A DNA stretch of 64,000 nt from an uncultured bacterium (lineage in GTDB: Bacteria; Cyanobacteriota; Vampirovibrionia; Gastranaerophilales; Gastranaerophilaceae), in NCBI GenBank assembly GCA_902760645.1, contig CACWHC010000002.1:62001-126000 (forward strand), in the 5' to 3' direction. The notes below the pieces were generated by a model. The model was given only the letters and a program-made list of their open reading frames with translations. It was not told the DNA's origin and did not search any database. Both the position numbers and the translations under genes were made by a program. Below are positions 51,192 through 58,978 of the stretch, piece after piece. Positions within the stretch are counted from its first letter, which is position 1; every line of letters starts with the position of its first letter.

Positions 51192-52151
51192 TTATTCGTT
51201 CAAGTTCCCGTAAGGTGACACTTTTAATTTCAGTGATTTTACTCTGCTGAAAGGCCAGAACAGGAATACGGCTTTACCTATAAATCTGTCTTCACTCAAT
51301 AATCCCCAGTATCTTCCGTCCTGTGAATTACCTCTGTTATCACCGAGCATCATATAATGTTTTTCCGGTATAATCAACGGACCGCAAGTCATAGCCTGCG
51401 TGCATGTTGTATAGTCATAGGCACTTCTGATATAAGGTTCATCAAGAGGTTTATCGTTAATATAGATGGTATATTTGCCTGTATCATCCCATTTAACTTC
51501 AAACTTATCACCCGGCATGCCGATTACTCTTTTTATGTATGCAATATCTTTGCAGAAAAATCCTGTTAGTCTTGAAAAGACTTTTACAGGTGTATTTTTT
51601 AGTTTTTCAAACGGAGGATAAAATACCATGATATCTCCCCTTTGCGGAGTTTTGTAAAATCTTGAGTATCTTTCAACAAATATTCTGTCCCCTTCAATTA
51701 ATGTCGGACGCATAGAACCTGACGGAATCCAACGAATTTCTCCAAGGAAAAATCTTATTATAATAACCATTACTATTACAAAAATTACGGTATCAACAGT
51801 TTCTTTCAGTGCAGCTTTGAATTTTTTACCTTTAATAATAAATTCTTCTTTTGTAAGGGGTTTTTCTTCTTCCTTTTCAAATATTGATTCAATTTTGTTT
51901 TTGCAATCTGTTAAAAATTGTTTTGAAAATATGTATTTTAATTTAGAGCAGACATCTTTTACCATTGTTATTGAAAAGATGTATTTAAAAGCTTCTATTG
52001 TTTCCGTTATTTCTTCTTTTATGCTTTCAATAAGGGTAAGGTCTTTTTCTTCTTCTGTTTTATCTTTTTGGGTTTTATCTTTTGACAATATTATTTTCAG
52101 GGCGTCTAAAAACTCCTCGTATGACATTTCCCCGATAAATTTATTACTCAT
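51192..52151 (-). CDS. lepB: Signal peptidase I with long cytoplasmic N-terminal extension
   Basis: A 319-aa protein. A charged, Lys/Glu-rich region covers about 1-115, one membrane helix 120-137, then the catalytic box IPSGSMRPTLIEGDRIFVER (Ser146), YIKRVIGMPGD (Lys207) and MLGDNRGNSQDGRYWG. It cuts signal peptides from exported proteins on the outer face of the inner membrane. Signal peptidases usually have only a few residues before the first helix, so the extension of about 115 residues is unusual. Its start overlaps the end of the polyprenyl synthase gene by 8 bases. Confidence 0.95.
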   Translation of the reverse strand: MSNKFIGEMSYEEFLDALKIILSKDKTQKDKTEEEKDLTLIESIKEEITETIEAFKYIFSITMVKDVCSKLKYIFSKQFLTDCKNKIESIFEKEEEKPLTKEEFIIKGKKFKAALKETVDTVIFVIVMVIIIRFFLGEIRWIPSGSMRPTLIEGDRIFVERYSRFYKTPQRGDIMVFYPPFEKLKNTPVKVFSRLTGFFCKDIAYIKRVIGMPGDKFEVKWDDTGKYTIYINDKPLDEPYIRSAYDYTTCTQAMTCGPLIIPEKHYMMLGDNRGNSQDGRYWGLLSEDRFIGKAVFLFWPFSRVKSLKLKVSPYGNLNE

Positions 52152-53010
52152 GATTAATTAGCTCCAATAAATTGATGATTGCTGATTTATATTCGTTTTC
52201 CGGAATATTATTCAGGCTTTTTTCTGCTTCTTGAATATAATTATTCAATAAACCTTTTGCTTTTTCAATACCCGATGACGGGTCATTGGGATTTTGGGAA
52301 TATATAACAGAAGCAGTATATACTCCGTTTTTTATATCACTGTCAGGAAGATTGTTTTCAATGTTTTTGATGTCATCTCTGATTTGAAATGCTATACCGA
52401 AATTTTTACCAAAGTCGGCTGCGTCTTTGAAGTTATTTTTATTCTGTATCATTACGGCACCCGATATTGCAGCTTCAAAAAGAGTTCCGGTTTTGTTATA
52501 TGTTTTTTTCAGATATTTATCCATTGTCGGAATTTTGAATTTTGAATTATTTTGATTAATTTCTCCTTCGCACATTTTTGCAATAGTTTTTGCAATCAGA
52601 CATGTATGCTCAGAAGAATTTAAATCAGCCATTTTTTTTAAGGCAAAGGCAAGAACCAAGTCGCCGGCAACAACAGACAGGTGGTTTCCGTAAGTATAGT
52701 TTAATGTTTTTTGGTTTCTTCTGATTTCGGAATTATCTATTACATCATCATGTATAAGCGAACCGTTATGTATAAGTTCAATTATTGCCTGATAGCATAT
52801 TTGTTTATCCGTCACATCAATATTATTTGCTCTTAAATATAAAAAGCTCAATACTGCTCTTATGTGTTTTGAAGGTGAATTAAACAATTCAAATAATTCA
52901 TTTTTAATTTCATCAGAATTTTTAAGCTCGGATAAAACCTGTTTTTTTACTTTTTCTACGTCTTCTTCAACAACGGAATATATTTTCTTGTATTTTTCTG
53001 AAAAACTCAT
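52144..53010 (-). CDS. Trans-isoprenyl diphosphate synthase
   Basis: A 288-aa all-helical protein. The first Asp-rich motif LIHDDVIDNSEIRR has Asp88, Asp89 and Asp92. The second, FQIRDDIKNIE, has Asp211-Asp212 but Asn215 where DDxxD is usual. The GKPT-like motif is altered to GVYTASVIYSQ. The family builds C15-C50 prenyl diphosphates for quinones or carotenoids. The weakened second motif and altered loop make chain length uncertain, or could mark a non-catalytic subunit. It is coupled to lepB by overlap. Confidence 0.85.
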   Translation of the reverse strand: MSFSEKYKKIYSVVEEDVEKVKKQVLSELKNSDEIKNELFELFNSPSKHIRAVLSFLYLRANNIDVTDKQICYQAIIELIHNGSLIHDDVIDNSEIRRNQKTLNYTYGNHLSVVAGDLVLAFALKKMADLNSSEHTCLIAKTIAKMCEGEINQNNSKFKIPTMDKYLKKTYNKTGTLFEAAISGAVMIQNKNNFKDAADFGKNFGIAFQIRDDIKNIENNLPDSDIKNGVYTASVIYSQNPNDPSSGIEKAKGLLNNYIQEAEKSLNNIPENEYKSAIINLLELINHE

Positions 53011-53062
53011 ATTCGTATTTTATCATGGATAAATGAAGCACTTAAATAAACATTACAATTTA

Positions 53063-53091
53063 TTGACATGAAAATATTGTTATTTTAGGAT
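53063..53091 (+). promoter_or_regulatory. Consensus promoter of the cobalamin-riboswitch operon
   Basis: A perfect TTGACA (53063-53068), 17-base spacer and TAGGAT (53086-53091). Transcription would start near 53098, exactly where the riboswitch's first pairing element begins. Confidence 0.75.
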
Positions 53092-53097
53092 AAAAGA

Positions 53098-53264
53098 ATT
53101 AAGAGGAAACGGGGTGAAAATCCCCGACTGTAGCCGCAACCGTGTACCACCGCCATAAGTGGGAAGTCGGAACACTCAAAGAAAAATATTTTCACGAGCG
53201 ATATGGAAATGTTTAAATAAAATTCTTTGGTTATCCTCTTAAAAGTTTGGAAAGAGGATTTTTT
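53098..53264 (+). promoter_or_regulatory. Cobalamin riboswitch with antiterminator/terminator platform
   Basis: The core signature of cobalamin aptamers is readable. GGAAACGGGGTGAAAATCCC (53106-53125) gives the conserved helix with a GTGAAAAT loop, followed by a CGACTG segment. AGCCGCAACCGTG (53132-53144) is the B12-type junction, and GGGAAGTCGGAACACT (53161-53176) closes the core. The expression platform is also readable. TTAAGAGGA (53099-53107) is perfectly complementary to TCCTCTTAA (53234-53242), which alternatively pairs with AAGAGGAT (53252-53259) in a terminator with a T run that also hides the ribosome site. Ligand binding should lock the 5' strand in the aptamer and turn the operon off. 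The compact size suggests an AdoCbl-II-type variant; this is inference. Confidence 0.88.
53233..53264 (+). terminator. Riboswitch-controlled terminator/ribosome-site sequestering hairpin
   Basis: ATCCTCTT (53233-53240) pairs with AAGAGGAT (53252-53259), followed by T6 (53259-53264). The 3' arm contains the AAGAGG Shine-Dalgarno for ATG 53266, so the hairpin can act on transcription, translation or both. Confidence 0.82.
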
Positions 53265-53265
53265 A

Positions 53266-53985
53266 ATGCCGTCAGCAGTAATGCATCAGCACAGTATAAT
53301 GAAAGCAGGAACCTGTCCGCACGGGGCTCCGTTGGGTGCTTGCCCTATTTGTAACGGAATGGGTGGTGCAGGCAGCATGAAAAAAGCTGACCATACGGCA
53401 AAACCCGGGGAAATGAGCTGGAATGAATGTGCTGCTATAGGTGCAATGTTGAGAGCTCAAAAAGCTGCAAAAGCACAACATCAGCAGGATGCCGTCAGTT
53501 TTGCTCAGAGAGTTGCCATGTTTGAAAAAAATATGATGAATATTTCACAGAAGCTGGCTGATATTTCAGGTGTATTTACGCAAAATTTTCCTCCGATTAT
53601 TGCAAAACCCGTAAGTTTTGTGTTAAATAATATCATAGGTGGTACGATTAATTTACTGAAAAATATTCCTGCTGCCATACAAAATTTTGCACAGTCAATA
53701 TCACAAAAATTCGTAGAGATTTCCGATAAGCTTGCTGCCGTGTATGGCGAAGTAAAAGCTGCACTGGCAAAGAAAATCGGCGAACCTCTTAACGAATTTA
53801 AAAAGAAAATTAAATCTTTGTTCTCAATATTTAGTCCTCAGGATGCCCAAAATGAGGATAAAAAGGTCGATGAGGCAAAGAAAGCGTTTAGACTTAAAAC
53901 TTTTATTCATGACTTATACAAGAGAATAAAAGGTGAGTCGGGCGAAATAAAGGAAGAATTATCTGATGAACTCCATACAGTTTAA
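53266..53985 (+). CDS. B12-riboswitch-controlled protein with N-terminal Cys/His cluster, unknown function
   Basis: 239 aa from ATG 53266, whose AAGAGG ribosome site is part of the riboswitch hairpin. Residues 1-55 hold a dense set of potential metal ligands: HQHS (His7, His9), TCPHGAPLGACPICNG (Cys17, His19, Cys26, Cys29), His43 and Cys55. The rest is amphipathic helix with one hydrophobic stretch (FPPIIAKPVSFVLNNIIGGT, about 108-127) and a charged, Lys-rich C-terminal part. There is no signal peptide. It overlaps the next gene by 20 bases. Cobalamin riboswitches usually control B12 uptake, synthesis or B12-independent isozymes; this protein resembles none of these. A role in corrinoid or cobalt handling is an inference. 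Confidence 0.78.
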   Translation: MPSAVMHQHSIMKAGTCPHGAPLGACPICNGMGGAGSMKKADHTAKPGEMSWNECAAIGAMLRAQKAAKAQHQQDAVSFAQRVAMFEKNMMNISQKLADISGVFTQNFPPIIAKPVSFVLNNIIGGTINLLKNIPAAIQNFAQSISQKFVEISDKLAAVYGEVKAALAKKIGEPLNEFKKKIKSLFSIFSPQDAQNEDKKVDEAKKAFRLKTFIHDLYKRIKGESGEIKEELSDELHTV

Positions 53986-55471
53986 CGACGGCGAAACAAG
54001 ACGCCAGTTCAGAAATCTCACAAATTCGCAAAAAGCGAATAATTATAAAACAAAAGAAGGCGTCATTGTAAACAATTTAATAAAAGATAATGAGGACTTG
54101 TATTCTCCGGCAACGCTTTCGCTTGATACAAGCCGTGATACTTTTATAATTTCGGACAATGTGCAATTACCAAAACAGCTTGAAGAAAACAAGACAAATC
54201 CGCAAAGAAGTTTACTTCCTATTAGTGCCTTGGCTGTCGGAGTTATGGGAGTTTTTGCAGGACTTTCGTATTTCGTAAAAAGAAATGCGAAAATTACTAA
54301 CGAAATTGCAAAAGAAAAATGGATTACATCATTTACAAGAAATATATCAATAAATGAAGAAACCGTGCAGGCAATTGTTCAGATGGTTCAAAATCCAAAC
54401 AAAAAAACAATAAGAGCAGGCTTGGGTGTTCTAACATTAACTGCCACGGCATTTATGGGGAAAACTTTTCTTGACGGATTTAAGGAAGTTTGGGTCAAAA
54501 AACGTGAGGCTGATATACAAAAAAATCTCCAGGAGCAGTTAATAGCGGTAGAAACCCAGTCTTTCAGCGGCAAAATGCAGATTATCAGAAATTTGCTTTC
54601 CGAAAAAACAAAAATGTTTTCTAAATACTTGTCCCCTTCGGAATATTCCGAACAACCGTTTGGAATGTTCAAAAGCTCAAAAGATTTAAGCTTCACTTCT
54701 GCAGGTGAAAAAGAAAATGCAGAAAACAAAAAAGATATGTTTGGATATTTTCTGTCGGGCGGTGCAACATTAACTTCAATTATAGGGCTATCTCTGTATT
54801 CTATGAAAAACTTACGGGCAGGACATACAGAAACCAAAAAATTCGTTGAAAAAACCAAACAAGATTTGGAATTTATTGCAAAATCAGCAAAGAATAAGCG
54901 TTTTGTTCAGGAATATATGGAAAATATGCTTCAGTTTATTAACGCAAAGCGTAGTGACGTTGAACAGATTGTTGAAAAAACGAATTGGAGAAAGAAGGAG
55001 AAAAAGGCTTTTGTAGAAAGAGTAATGCAAAAAATCAATACGTCAACCGTAAAAGTTAATCCTAATATCGGCGGCGACGGTACTCAAAAACCTTCATTCT
55101 CATCATTTGTTGATGATTACAGAGCATTTTTCTATAATTTGTTAATTGAACCGGATAATAAGCAGTTCCAGCAGTTATTCTTCGGCACTACTGCTCTTGC
55201 TGCGGTAAGTTATGGCGGTAAGGTTATAGGAGATGCTATTAAAGAAGTCCAGGTTAAGAAAATTAATGCTCAGACAGAGCTTAATTTACAAAAACGTCTG
55301 GTATCTACCGAATTAAGGAACTTCAAGGCGAAAAAAGATGCGGTTATCCAACCGCTTGTAGATGAGTTTTATAAACAGGTAGATGACGGCAAACCGAAAG
55401 AACAGTTAAAAACTGTTGCCGAAAATATTTTATTTGAGATTAAAAACGGACCTCCGTTTGTATATTCATAA
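53966..55471 (+). CDS. Membrane-associated protein of unknown function, B12-riboswitch operon
   Basis: A 501-aa protein whose ATG 53966 lies inside the preceding gene (20-base overlap), so the two are translationally coupled. It has three or four hydrophobic segments: LLPISALAVGVMGVFAGLSY near residue 84, GLGVLTLTATAFMG near 152, GYFLSGGATLTSIIGLSLYS near 262 and FFGTTALAAVSYGGKVIGDA near 408. Between them are long helical, charged regions. The pattern 'short hydrophobic stretch + K-V-KK-x-A-x-x-x-L-x-L-QK' occurs twice (WVKKREADIQKNLQ and QVKKINAQTELNLQKR), so the protein looks internally duplicated. No family is recognised. Confidence 0.75.
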   Translation: MNSIQFNDGETRRQFRNLTNSQKANNYKTKEGVIVNNLIKDNEDLYSPATLSLDTSRDTFIISDNVQLPKQLEENKTNPQRSLLPISALAVGVMGVFAGLSYFVKRNAKITNEIAKEKWITSFTRNISINEETVQAIVQMVQNPNKKTIRAGLGVLTLTATAFMGKTFLDGFKEVWVKKREADIQKNLQEQLIAVETQSFSGKMQIIRNLLSEKTKMFSKYLSPSEYSEQPFGMFKSSKDLSFTSAGEKENAENKKDMFGYFLSGGATLTSIIGLSLYSMKNLRAGHTETKKFVEKTKQDLEFIAKSAKNKRFVQEYMENMLQFINAKRSDVEQIVEKTNWRKKEKKAFVERVMQKINTSTVKVNPNIGGDGTQKPSFSSFVDDYRAFFYNLLIEPDNKQFQQLFFGTTALAAVSYGGKVIGDAIKEVQVKKINAQTELNLQKRLVSTELRNFKAKKDAVIQPLVDEFYKQVDDGKPKEQLKTVAENILFEIKNGPPFVYS

Positions 55472-55486
55472 TGTAGGAGTTCCCAT

Positions 55487-55951
55487 ATGATTCAGCCTGT
55501 TATATATCCGAATATTCAAAATAACTGTTTTCGTCATACTGTTGATATGCCGCAAAACGGCAGAAATTACTGCAAATTTAATCAACATAAGGTTGATGTA
55601 TTTGTAAAGCAAAGAGAACAGGCAATACCTTATCTGAGTGAAGTTTTAAAGTATTCGCAAAATGAAGAGCAAATTACGGAAACTCTTTATATTCTGAACA
55701 GAATGCTTGATAATGGCACAAAAGATGTTGATAAAATGTATCCTGTTTTATCAAGATTTAATAATACGACATCACCAAATATCCAAACTTTTCTGGCAGG
55801 TGTTTACAGAAAAATTCAGGTTCCTGATGCTTTTGGACCGCTTGTAAAAATGCTTATTCAAAATTCATTAAAACAAGGTACTAATTCTTGTTTTGACCCG
55901 AATGAAGAAATAGGCGGAGCAATATTGAGCTATATATCTGACCGGTTTTAA
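55487..55951 (+). CDS. Small helical (HEAT-like) protein, third gene of the riboswitch operon
   Basis: A 154-aa protein. After a polar start with three cysteines/histidines (NNCFRHTVDMPQNGRNYCKF), it is all-helical with repeat-like pairs (AIPYLSEVLKYSQNEEQITE, TLYILNRMLDNG, FGPLVKMLIQNSLKQG), like short HEAT repeats. GTAGGAG lies before the ATG, 15 bases after the previous stop, so it belongs to the same operon. The function is unknown. Confidence 0.75.
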   Translation: MIQPVIYPNIQNNCFRHTVDMPQNGRNYCKFNQHKVDVFVKQREQAIPYLSEVLKYSQNEEQITETLYILNRMLDNGTKDVDKMYPVLSRFNNTTSPNIQTFLAGVYRKIQVPDAFGPLVKMLIQNSLKQGTNSCFDPNEEIGGAILSYISDRF

Positions 55952-56008
55952 TATTTATAAAGTTGTATATAATTCCTTAAATTTATTCTTGTGATATTAT
56001 AATTTATT

Positions 56009-56551
56009 ATGAAAAGATGCTTTTGGGTTGATGAAAAATCAGATATTTATGTAAAATACCACGATGAGGAGTGGGGTGTTCCGAAGTATGATGACAGAGA
56101 ATTATTTGAGCTGCTTATTTTGGAGTCATTTCAGGCAGGTTTGTCGTGGATTACGGTATTGAAAAAACGTGAAGCTTTCAGGGCTGCTTTTGATAATTTT
56201 GATGTAAATAAAGTATCAAAATATGATGATAAAAAAATTTCTGTACTGTTAGCTGATGAAAAAATAATAAGAAGCAGAGGAAAAATTCAGGCTGCAATTA
56301 ATAATGCCAAAATTTATAAAGAAATCCAAAAAGAATTTGGCAGTTTTTCAAATTATATCTGGGGATACACAGATAACAAAGTCATAAAAAGGACTTCAAA
56401 AGATATCCCCGTATCAAGTCCGTTGTCTGATAAAATTTCAAAAGACTTAAAAAAGCGGGGCATGAAATATGTCGGGACTGTAATAATTTATTCATACTTG
56501 CAGGCAATAGGCATTGTTGATGACCACGATTTTGACTGTTTTAAATACTAA
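56009..56551 (+). CDS. tag: DNA-3-methyladenine glycosylase I
   Basis: Tag removes 3-methyladenine from alkylated DNA. 180 aa. RCFWVDEKSDIYVKYHDEEWG and LLILESFQAGLSWITVLKKR hold the catalytic and base-pocket residues. The zinc snap of Cys4, His18, His173 and Cys177 is complete (DDHDFDCFKY at the C-terminus). A TATTATAATTT stretch just upstream probably supplies its own promoter. Confidence 0.96.
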   Translation: MKRCFWVDEKSDIYVKYHDEEWGVPKYDDRELFELLILESFQAGLSWITVLKKREAFRAAFDNFDVNKVSKYDDKKISVLLADEKIIRSRGKIQAAINNAKIYKEIQKEFGSFSNYIWGYTDNKVIKRTSKDIPVSSPLSDKISKDLKKRGMKYVGTVIIYSYLQAIGIVDDHDFDCFKY

Positions 56552-56617
56552 TATCCCCTGTTTGGGTTATGCAATTTTGTATAGCTGACTATAAAATATA
56601 TTATAAAGGATTTAATT

Positions 56618-57271
56618 ATGTTTGATGTTATAAAAAGAGGAATTTCCAAGGTAAAAGAAGATATACAGGTGATTTATGATAAAGACCCTGCCGCAAGCAA
56701 TATATTTGAAGTAATACTTTGTTATCCCGGATTACATGCTCTTATTGCCTACAGACTTGCACACAGAATTTACAAATGGCATATTCCTTTAATTCCGAGA
56801 ATGATATCTTATTTAACAAGAATTATAACAGGCATTGAAATTCATCCTGCAGCAAAAATCGGCAGAAGATTTTTTATTGACCATGGAGAAGGTGTAGTAA
56901 TCGGAGAAACTTCAGAAATTGGTGATGATGTACTTATATATCAGCAGGTAACACTTGGCGGTACGGGGAAAGAACACGGCAAACGTCATCCTACCATCGG
57001 AAATAATGTAATTATAGGTGCAGGTGCAAAAATATTGGGCAGTATAACTATCGGGGACTTCGTCAGGGTAGGTGCAGGTTCGGTTGTAATTGAAGATGTA
57101 CCTGAACATTCTACCGTTGTGGGTGTTCCGGGGAGAATTGTAAATCAAACTGTTGAAGATGAAAACGGTATATTAATGCATAACAAAATTCCAGACCCTG
57201 TTAAAGCTGAGTTAGATAACCTTAATGAAAGATTTAACGAGCTTGTTGAGATAATTAAAAATTTACACTAA
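56618..57271 (+). CDS. cysE: Serine O-acetyltransferase
   Basis: CysE acetylates L-serine with acetyl-CoA, the first step of cysteine synthesis. In its 217 aa, the N-terminal helical region ([38 protein letters not shown]) precedes left-handed beta-helix hexapeptide repeats. Catalytic [26 protein letters not shown] and [18 protein letters not shown] are visible. AAAGGA lies upstream of the ATG. No cysK is adjacent. Confidence 0.96.
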   Translation: MFDVIKRGISKVKEDIQVIYDKDPAASNIFEVILCYPGLHALIAYRLAHRIYKWHIPLIPRMISYLTRIITGIEIHPAAKIGRRFFIDHGEGVVIGETSEIGDDVLIYQQVTLGGTGKEHGKRHPTIGNNVIIGAGAKILGSITIGDFVRVGAGSVVIEDVPEHSTVVGVPGRIVNQTVEDENGILMHNKIPDPVKAELDNLNERFNELVEIIKNLH

Positions 57272-57400
57272 ATCACATTAAGAGTTGTATTGTCTTAGTA
57301 TCAAATTTGTATTGTTATAATCTTACTAAACTACACATTTATTTACATAGCTGGAAATTATTGTATATTTTAAATAAAATATTGGTACAGGAGTACAGTT

Positions 57401-58978
57401 ATGGAATTAATATTAGATATACTATATATTTTTGTTGCGGCTTATACGTTCTATTTTTTGATACTTGCTGTCAAGAACCTTAAAGATAAACCGTTTCGTA
57501 ACGAATTAAAAAGTATAAGTTATGAGAATAAAGAAAATCTTGCTGTTATTGTGTATTCACACAATAACCGTCAGACATTGGTGAATTTGGTTTCTGAGTT
57601 GAAGTCACAAGACTATCCTTTAAACAAATTCAGAGTATTTGTTTTACTTGATAACTGTTCTGACGGTTCACAGGATTTATTTACCGAAGAAAATTTTATC
57701 CATGTAATTGATATAAAAGGTGTGGGTACTATCGGTAAAGATCAGGCTGTGGCTACTTTACTTGAAAAATTAACGGATAATGATTACATTGATGCCTATG
57801 TATTTTTGGATGCTGACAGAAGTATAGCTTCAAATTTCTTGTCTATAGCTGATGCGGCATTAAAAAAAGATTCCGTAATCAGCGGCGAAACAGTTATCGA
57901 TATAAAGGCACTTGGTATTATAGACAGAATAAAAGCGGCTTATCAGAAATATCATATGAATTTTATAAGAAAAGCCCGTTCAATAATGGGTTTGGCTGCA
58001 ACTGCCGATTCAGGAGTGTTCATTATAAGAAGAAATATTGTTGATGAAATCGGTAATGTTGATTTTAAAGATACGGGAACAGAGCTTAAATACAGTTTGC
58101 TGTTATCTAAAATTAAGTGTAAATGTACATATAACCAAAATGTTCAGACAATAGTTCATCCTGCAAATTATATATTCAGGAGAGCAAAAATTTCATCAAG
58201 ACTGAGTTTGTTTCAAAATTGTATTTCAAAAATATTTACAAAGAATTTTGTATTTGCAGAACACGTTTGTTCGTTAATATATCCGAGTTTTTGGGTGCTT
58301 ATAATTATTTATGCAATTTTATTCAAACACTCTCTGAATTATCATTTTATGGTGGATGTAAAGATAGTATTATTGACGTTTATCGTCCTTGTGCTGGCAT
58401 TTGGACTGAGTCTTGTTAATGCAAAGATGACTATGGAAGAAATCGGTTATCTCTGTGCTTATCCTATTTATTCTGTCGGACATATTATCAGAAACTTCCC
58501 TCCTATCAGATATTTTGTAGACAAAATTCTTGATAAGGGCAACGTAACCGTAAGTTCCGAAAAATTTGTTGTTGATGTTGTTATTACTACTGCGAAGAAA
58601 AATAACTTAAATTATAAACTTGAATTTATCCAGAATGACGGAATGTCAAAAGTTAAACTGGTCAGAAAAAACAGACATTTTGTTACAAAATCGCATTTAA
58701 GAATGATCGATGCTTTGCAGGAATTGAAACTTATACTGGATGATCATGGTGCGGTTTTAAGAATTTGCAGCTGCTGTTCTCATTTTAAACCAACCGTTGA
58801 CGGTACGACAAATATGATGAGAGGGGTTTGTGACAGCCAGTATCCGAGTCCGTCCGTAAACGGTGAACCGCGAACTACTGTTGCATGGAATACTTGTGCA
58901 GCGTTTAATCCTGCAACATTAAATACAATTATTACAGACATAATCAAAGCAAGTCAGCAAGAACATTCTGACCAATAA
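57401..58978 (+). CDS. Membrane family-2 glycosyltransferase with Cys-rich C-terminal domain
   Basis: A 525-aa protein. One N-terminal membrane helix is followed by the GT2 core: LAVIVYSHNN, VFVLLDNCSDGSQDLF, DAYVFLDADRSI (DxD-like) and AATADSGVFIIRR, with sugar-nucleotide site features. Two or three further membrane helices are near 300-350. From about 390 a different domain follows, ending in ILRICSCCSHFKPTVDGTTN, then a stretch with RGVCDSQYP and TTVAWNTCAAF. That is about five cysteines (near 456, 458, 459, 477 and 498), probably binding zinc or an Fe-S cluster. This tail is not a normal part of GT2 enzymes. The stop lies inside the convergent folC gene (35-base overlap). Confidence 0.8.
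   Translation: MELILDILYIFVAAYTFYFLILAVKNLKDKPFRNELKSISYENKENLAVIVYSHNNRQTLVNLVSELKSQDYPLNKFRVFVLLDNCSDGSQDLFTEENFIHVIDIKGVGTIGKDQAVATLLEKLTDNDYIDAYVFLDADRSIASNFLSIADAALKKDSVISGETVIDIKALGIIDRIKAAYQKYHMNFIRKARSIMGLAATADSGVFIIRRNIVDEIGNVDFKDTGTELKYSLLLSKIKCKCTYNQNVQTIVHPANYIFRRAKISSRLSLFQNCISKIFTKNFVFAEHVCSLIYPSFWVLIIIYAILFKHSLNYHFMVDVKIVLLTFIVLVLAFGLSLVNAKMTMEEIGYLCAYPIYSVGHIIRNFPPIRYFVDKILDKGNVTVSSEKFVVDVVITTAKKNNLNYKLEFIQNDGMSKVKLVRKNRHFVTKSHLRMIDALQELKLILDDHGAVLRICSCCSHFKPTVDGTTNMMRGVCDSQYPSPSVNGEPRTTVAWNTCAAFNPATLNTIITDIIKASQQEHSDQ

Noticed and set aside
53069-53194. Ten-base pairing TGAAAATATT (53069-53078) with AATATTTTCA (53185-53194) as riboswitch P1
   Set aside because: The 5' strand lies between the -35 and -10 of the promoter and would not be transcribed, so it cannot form the aptamer helix.
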